8,144 nucleotides of DNA from an uncultured Cloacibacillus sp. (GTDB taxonomy: Bacteria; Synergistota; Synergistia; Synergistales; Synergistaceae). The notes under the pieces were generated by a model that ran no database searches, was not told the DNA's origin, and saw only the letters and a program-made list of their open reading frames with translations. Numbering within the stretch: the stretch's first letter is position 1; each line of letters opens with the position of its first letter. The translations under genes were made by a program, and so were the position numbers. Location: the NCBI GenBank assembly GCA_934511335.1, contig CAKSWL010000085.1, forward strand, positions 1 to 8,144, given 5' to 3'. Shown here one piece after another: positions 6,144 through 8,144 of the stretch.

Positions 6144-8136
6144 GGCGCGTATAGCTGTTCATAAAGCAGCAGCGGATGAACTGGCAGCGAAGTTGCAGGC
6201 GCTTGGCTGCTGCGAGTTCGTGAACAAGGAGGGCGAGGCCGGACATGGCGACGTGATGCTCAGCCTGCGCGAGAGACGGCGCCGCGTCGACGAACTGATC
6301 GGCGACGCCAAGTTTCTCCTGCGCCTCCTTGAGCCCTACGAAACAAAAAAAGAGGGATCATTGGCAAAGATGCTCGGCGACATTCCGACGCTCACCTTTG
6401 ATCAGCTTGCCGCGCAGGTCAACGAAAAAAAATTCACAGATTTTACCTTATCGATGAGGGATACCGAACGGAAGCTCACCGAAACCCGCGCCGATATCTC
6501 GCGGCTGAAGGGGCTGCTTTCCCAGATAACCTTGCTTGAGAGCGTCAAGTATCCGCTTGAATTTTTCACGGCTGGTACAGAGCTGGTCGTCGGGGCCGTC
6601 TACGCGGTCCCCAAGGCCGGCGCGCCCGCCCTCTCAGCGCGGATCGCTGAAGAGCTTGGAGATCTGGTCGAGACGCAGCAGCTCGCGGGAAACGAAAAAG
6701 ACCCTAACGAAACCTTCGCGGTGCTCTGCCGGAAGAGCGATTTTGAAAAGGTGCAGGAGGCGGCCGCCGAGTTCGGCGCGGCCCGCGTCGAGGTGCCGAA
6801 GGATTTTTCGCTTACGGCTGCGGCCGAAAAAGAGGCTCTCGCGCAGGAGATATCCGGCCTTGGGGCAAAAGAAGAGACACTTATCAAAGAGCTGGCGGAC
6901 TCCGCGGACGCGGGGCTCCACATGGCGCGCAACTACGGGGACTACTGGACGATGCTCCGCGACCGGCTTGAGGCGATGGAGACTGGGGTGCCCACGGAAG
7001 AGGTGCTTATCTGGGAATTCTGGGTTCCGAAATCGCTGATGAAGAAGGTCAAATACACGGTGGACGCCTATTCTGCCTATACTGAACTGTCCGTCGTCAA
7101 GCCGGAAGAGGGCGAGGAGCCGCCGACGCTTTTGAAAAACGCGCCGTGGTCCTCCTGCATCGAGCCGCTGACGATAATGTACGGCACGCCTACCTACGGC
7201 AAGGTAGATCCCACCTCGCTGATGGCTCCCTTCTTCTTCGTGTTTCTCGGCATGTGCTTCGGGGACGCGGGCTACGGCCTGGTGGTTGCAGGCATCCTGG
7301 GATATTTCCTTGTCAAGCACAGGCTTTCGCCGACGCTCCGCAAGTTCTTTGTACTGATGACGGTCGGCATGGGCATGTCGGTGATCTTCGGCGCCCTCAC
7401 GGGCTCCTGGTTTGGCGATTCCGTGACTGCCTTTCCCTTCCTCAGCGGACTCGTGCCGCTGGTGCAGGGCATGCAGAAACTGGACCCGATGAACGACCCG
7501 ATGACGCTGCTTCTCATTTCGCTGGCGCTCGGCTTCGTCCAAGTGATGTTCGGCCTGGCGATCGCCTTTGCCGAAAACTGGCGGGACGGCGATAAAATGG
7601 CCGCCGTATCGGATCAGGGCGGATGGATGATCTTCCTCCTCGGTCTCGTGCTGATGGGCTGCTCGATGACGGGCTACCTTCCCTCGAGCTGGACCTTTCC
7701 CTCGAAGATCGTCGCCGTGGGCGGCGCGCTCCTGCTCGTCGCGACGCAGGGCAGAGAAAAGAGGGGGATCGCAGGCAAGCTTTTCTCCGGGGTGCTAAGT
7801 CTCTACAATGTGACCGGCTTCCTCGGGGACGTGCTTAGCTATAGCCGTCTGCTCGCTCTCGGCCTCGGTTCGGCCGCGGTCGGCATGGTCATCAACCTGC
7901 TCGCGAACCTTGTCGCGGGGACTCCCTATGTCGGCGTCGTGCTCGCCGTACTGATCTTCGTCCTCGGACACACTTTCAGTATCGTGGTGAATCTTCTCGG
8001 GGCCTTCATACATTCTCTGAGGCTCCAGTACGTTGAGTTCTTCGGAAAGTTCTACAACGCGACGGGGAAAGATTTCACCCCGCTCTGCAATGCGGCGCAG
8101 TATTCCCGCATTCAGGAAGATTCTTCCGTAAATTGA
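6121..8136 (+). CDS. ntpI: V/A-type ATP synthase/ATPase subunit I (subunit a), membrane ion channel and stalk anchor
   Basis: This complete 671-residue protein has the usual length for the family. It forms the static ion half-channels against the c-ring and anchors the peripheral stalks. Residues 1 to about 355 are a soluble, partly coiled-coil arm that begins in family style (MALAEMCKARI). The membrane half starts near residue 367 and has about eight hydrophobic segments (about 368-382, 384-398, 409-430, 461-482, 501-520, 529-544, 573-600 and 605-635). Conserved landmarks are FGDAGYG (380-386), SYSRLLALGLG with the essential-type Arg576, and the last-helix motif HSLRLQYVEFF with His631, Arg634 and Glu639. 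The Arg576/Arg634 pair matches the two channel arginines known in this family. GAGGTGAT at 6105-6112 serves the ATG at 6121. An in-frame TGA at 6109 rules out an earlier nearby start. Sequence here does not show whether protons or sodium ions are moved; the c-ring gene is outside the window. Confidence 0.95.
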   Translation: MALAEMCKARIAVHKAAADELAAKLQALGCCEFVNKEGEAGHGDVMLSLRERRRRVDELIGDAKFLLRLLEPYETKKEGSLAKMLGDIPTLTFDQLAAQVNEKKFTDFTLSMRDTERKLTETRADISRLKGLLSQITLLESVKYPLEFFTAGTELVVGAVYAVPKAGAPALSARIAEELGDLVETQQLAGNEKDPNETFAVLCRKSDFEKVQEAAAEFGAARVEVPKDFSLTAAAEKEALAQEISGLGAKEETLIKELADSADAGLHMARNYGDYWTMLRDRLEAMETGVPTEEVLIWEFWVPKSLMKKVKYTVDAYSAYTELSVVKPEEGEEPPTLLKNAPWSSCIEPLTIMYGTPTYGKVDPTSLMAPFFFVFLGMCFGDAGYGLVVAGILGYFLVKHRLSPTLRKFFVLMTVGMGMSVIFGALTGSWFGDSVTAFPFLSGLVPLVQGMQKLDPMNDPMTLLLISLALGFVQVMFGLAIAFAENWRDGDKMAAVSDQGGWMIFLLGLVLMGCSMTGYLPSSWTFPSKIVAVGGALLLVATQGREKRGIAGKLFSGVLSLYNVTGFLGDVLSYSRLLALGLGSAAVGMVINLLANLVAGTPYVGVVLAVLIFVLGHTFSIVVNLLGAFIHSLRLQYVEFFGKFYNATGKDFTPLCNAAQYSRIQEDSSVN

Positions 8137-8144
8137 TTTAACGA

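Noticed and set aside
6634..7542. A 302-codon minus-strand open frame opposite subunit I.
   Set aside because: It is rich in Arg, His and Gln in a way typical of antisense frames in GC-rich genes, lies wholly opposite a strongly conserved gene, and has no recognisable family.

Overview
The window looks like bacterial chromosome of high G+C content. It carries four tightly packed genes, all on the + strand, split by one AT-rich intergenic region. A bacterium that pairs an AddAB-type recombination nuclease with a V/A-type ATPase operon suggests an anaerobic lineage. Composition and protein flavour remind me of Synergistota (Cloacibacillus/Synergistes-like). That placement is an inference from general impression, not from a marker gene.

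Positions 1-5378 hold a double-strand-break repair module. The first gene is open at the left edge, so only its last 597 codons are visible. It is an AddB-like protein ending in a PD-(D/E)XK nuclease domain with iron-sulfur cysteines. It overlaps by 8 bases a complete 1196-residue AddA-like protein, a UvrD/Rep-family (SF1) helicase with all canonical motifs and its own C-terminal PD-(D/E)XK nuclease. The two should form a heterodimer that unwinds and resects DNA ends for RecA-dependent repair. The most notable point is that the AddA-like subunit also has the four-cysteine pattern of an iron-sulfur-stapled nuclease. In well-studied AddAB enzymes that feature belongs to AddB.

Positions 5379-5807 are noncoding and strikingly AT-rich (27 G/C of 120 bases in 5641-5760). 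This region holds one or two candidate terminators for the add genes. It also holds two good sigma-70-type promoters in tandem (5609-5637 and 5728-5756), a U6/A6 hairpin at the probable start site of the first promoter, and an AT-rich inverted repeat between the promoters.

Positions 5808-8136 begin a V/A-type ATPase operon. A small coiled-coil stalk subunit (H/G type) starts at a TTG behind a strong Shine-Dalgarno sequence. It overlaps by 23 bases the gene for the large membrane subunit I (subunit a). The remaining ATPase genes presumably lie beyond the right edge. I found no mobile element, CRISPR array, tRNA or rRNA, and nothing that amounts to a wholly new system.
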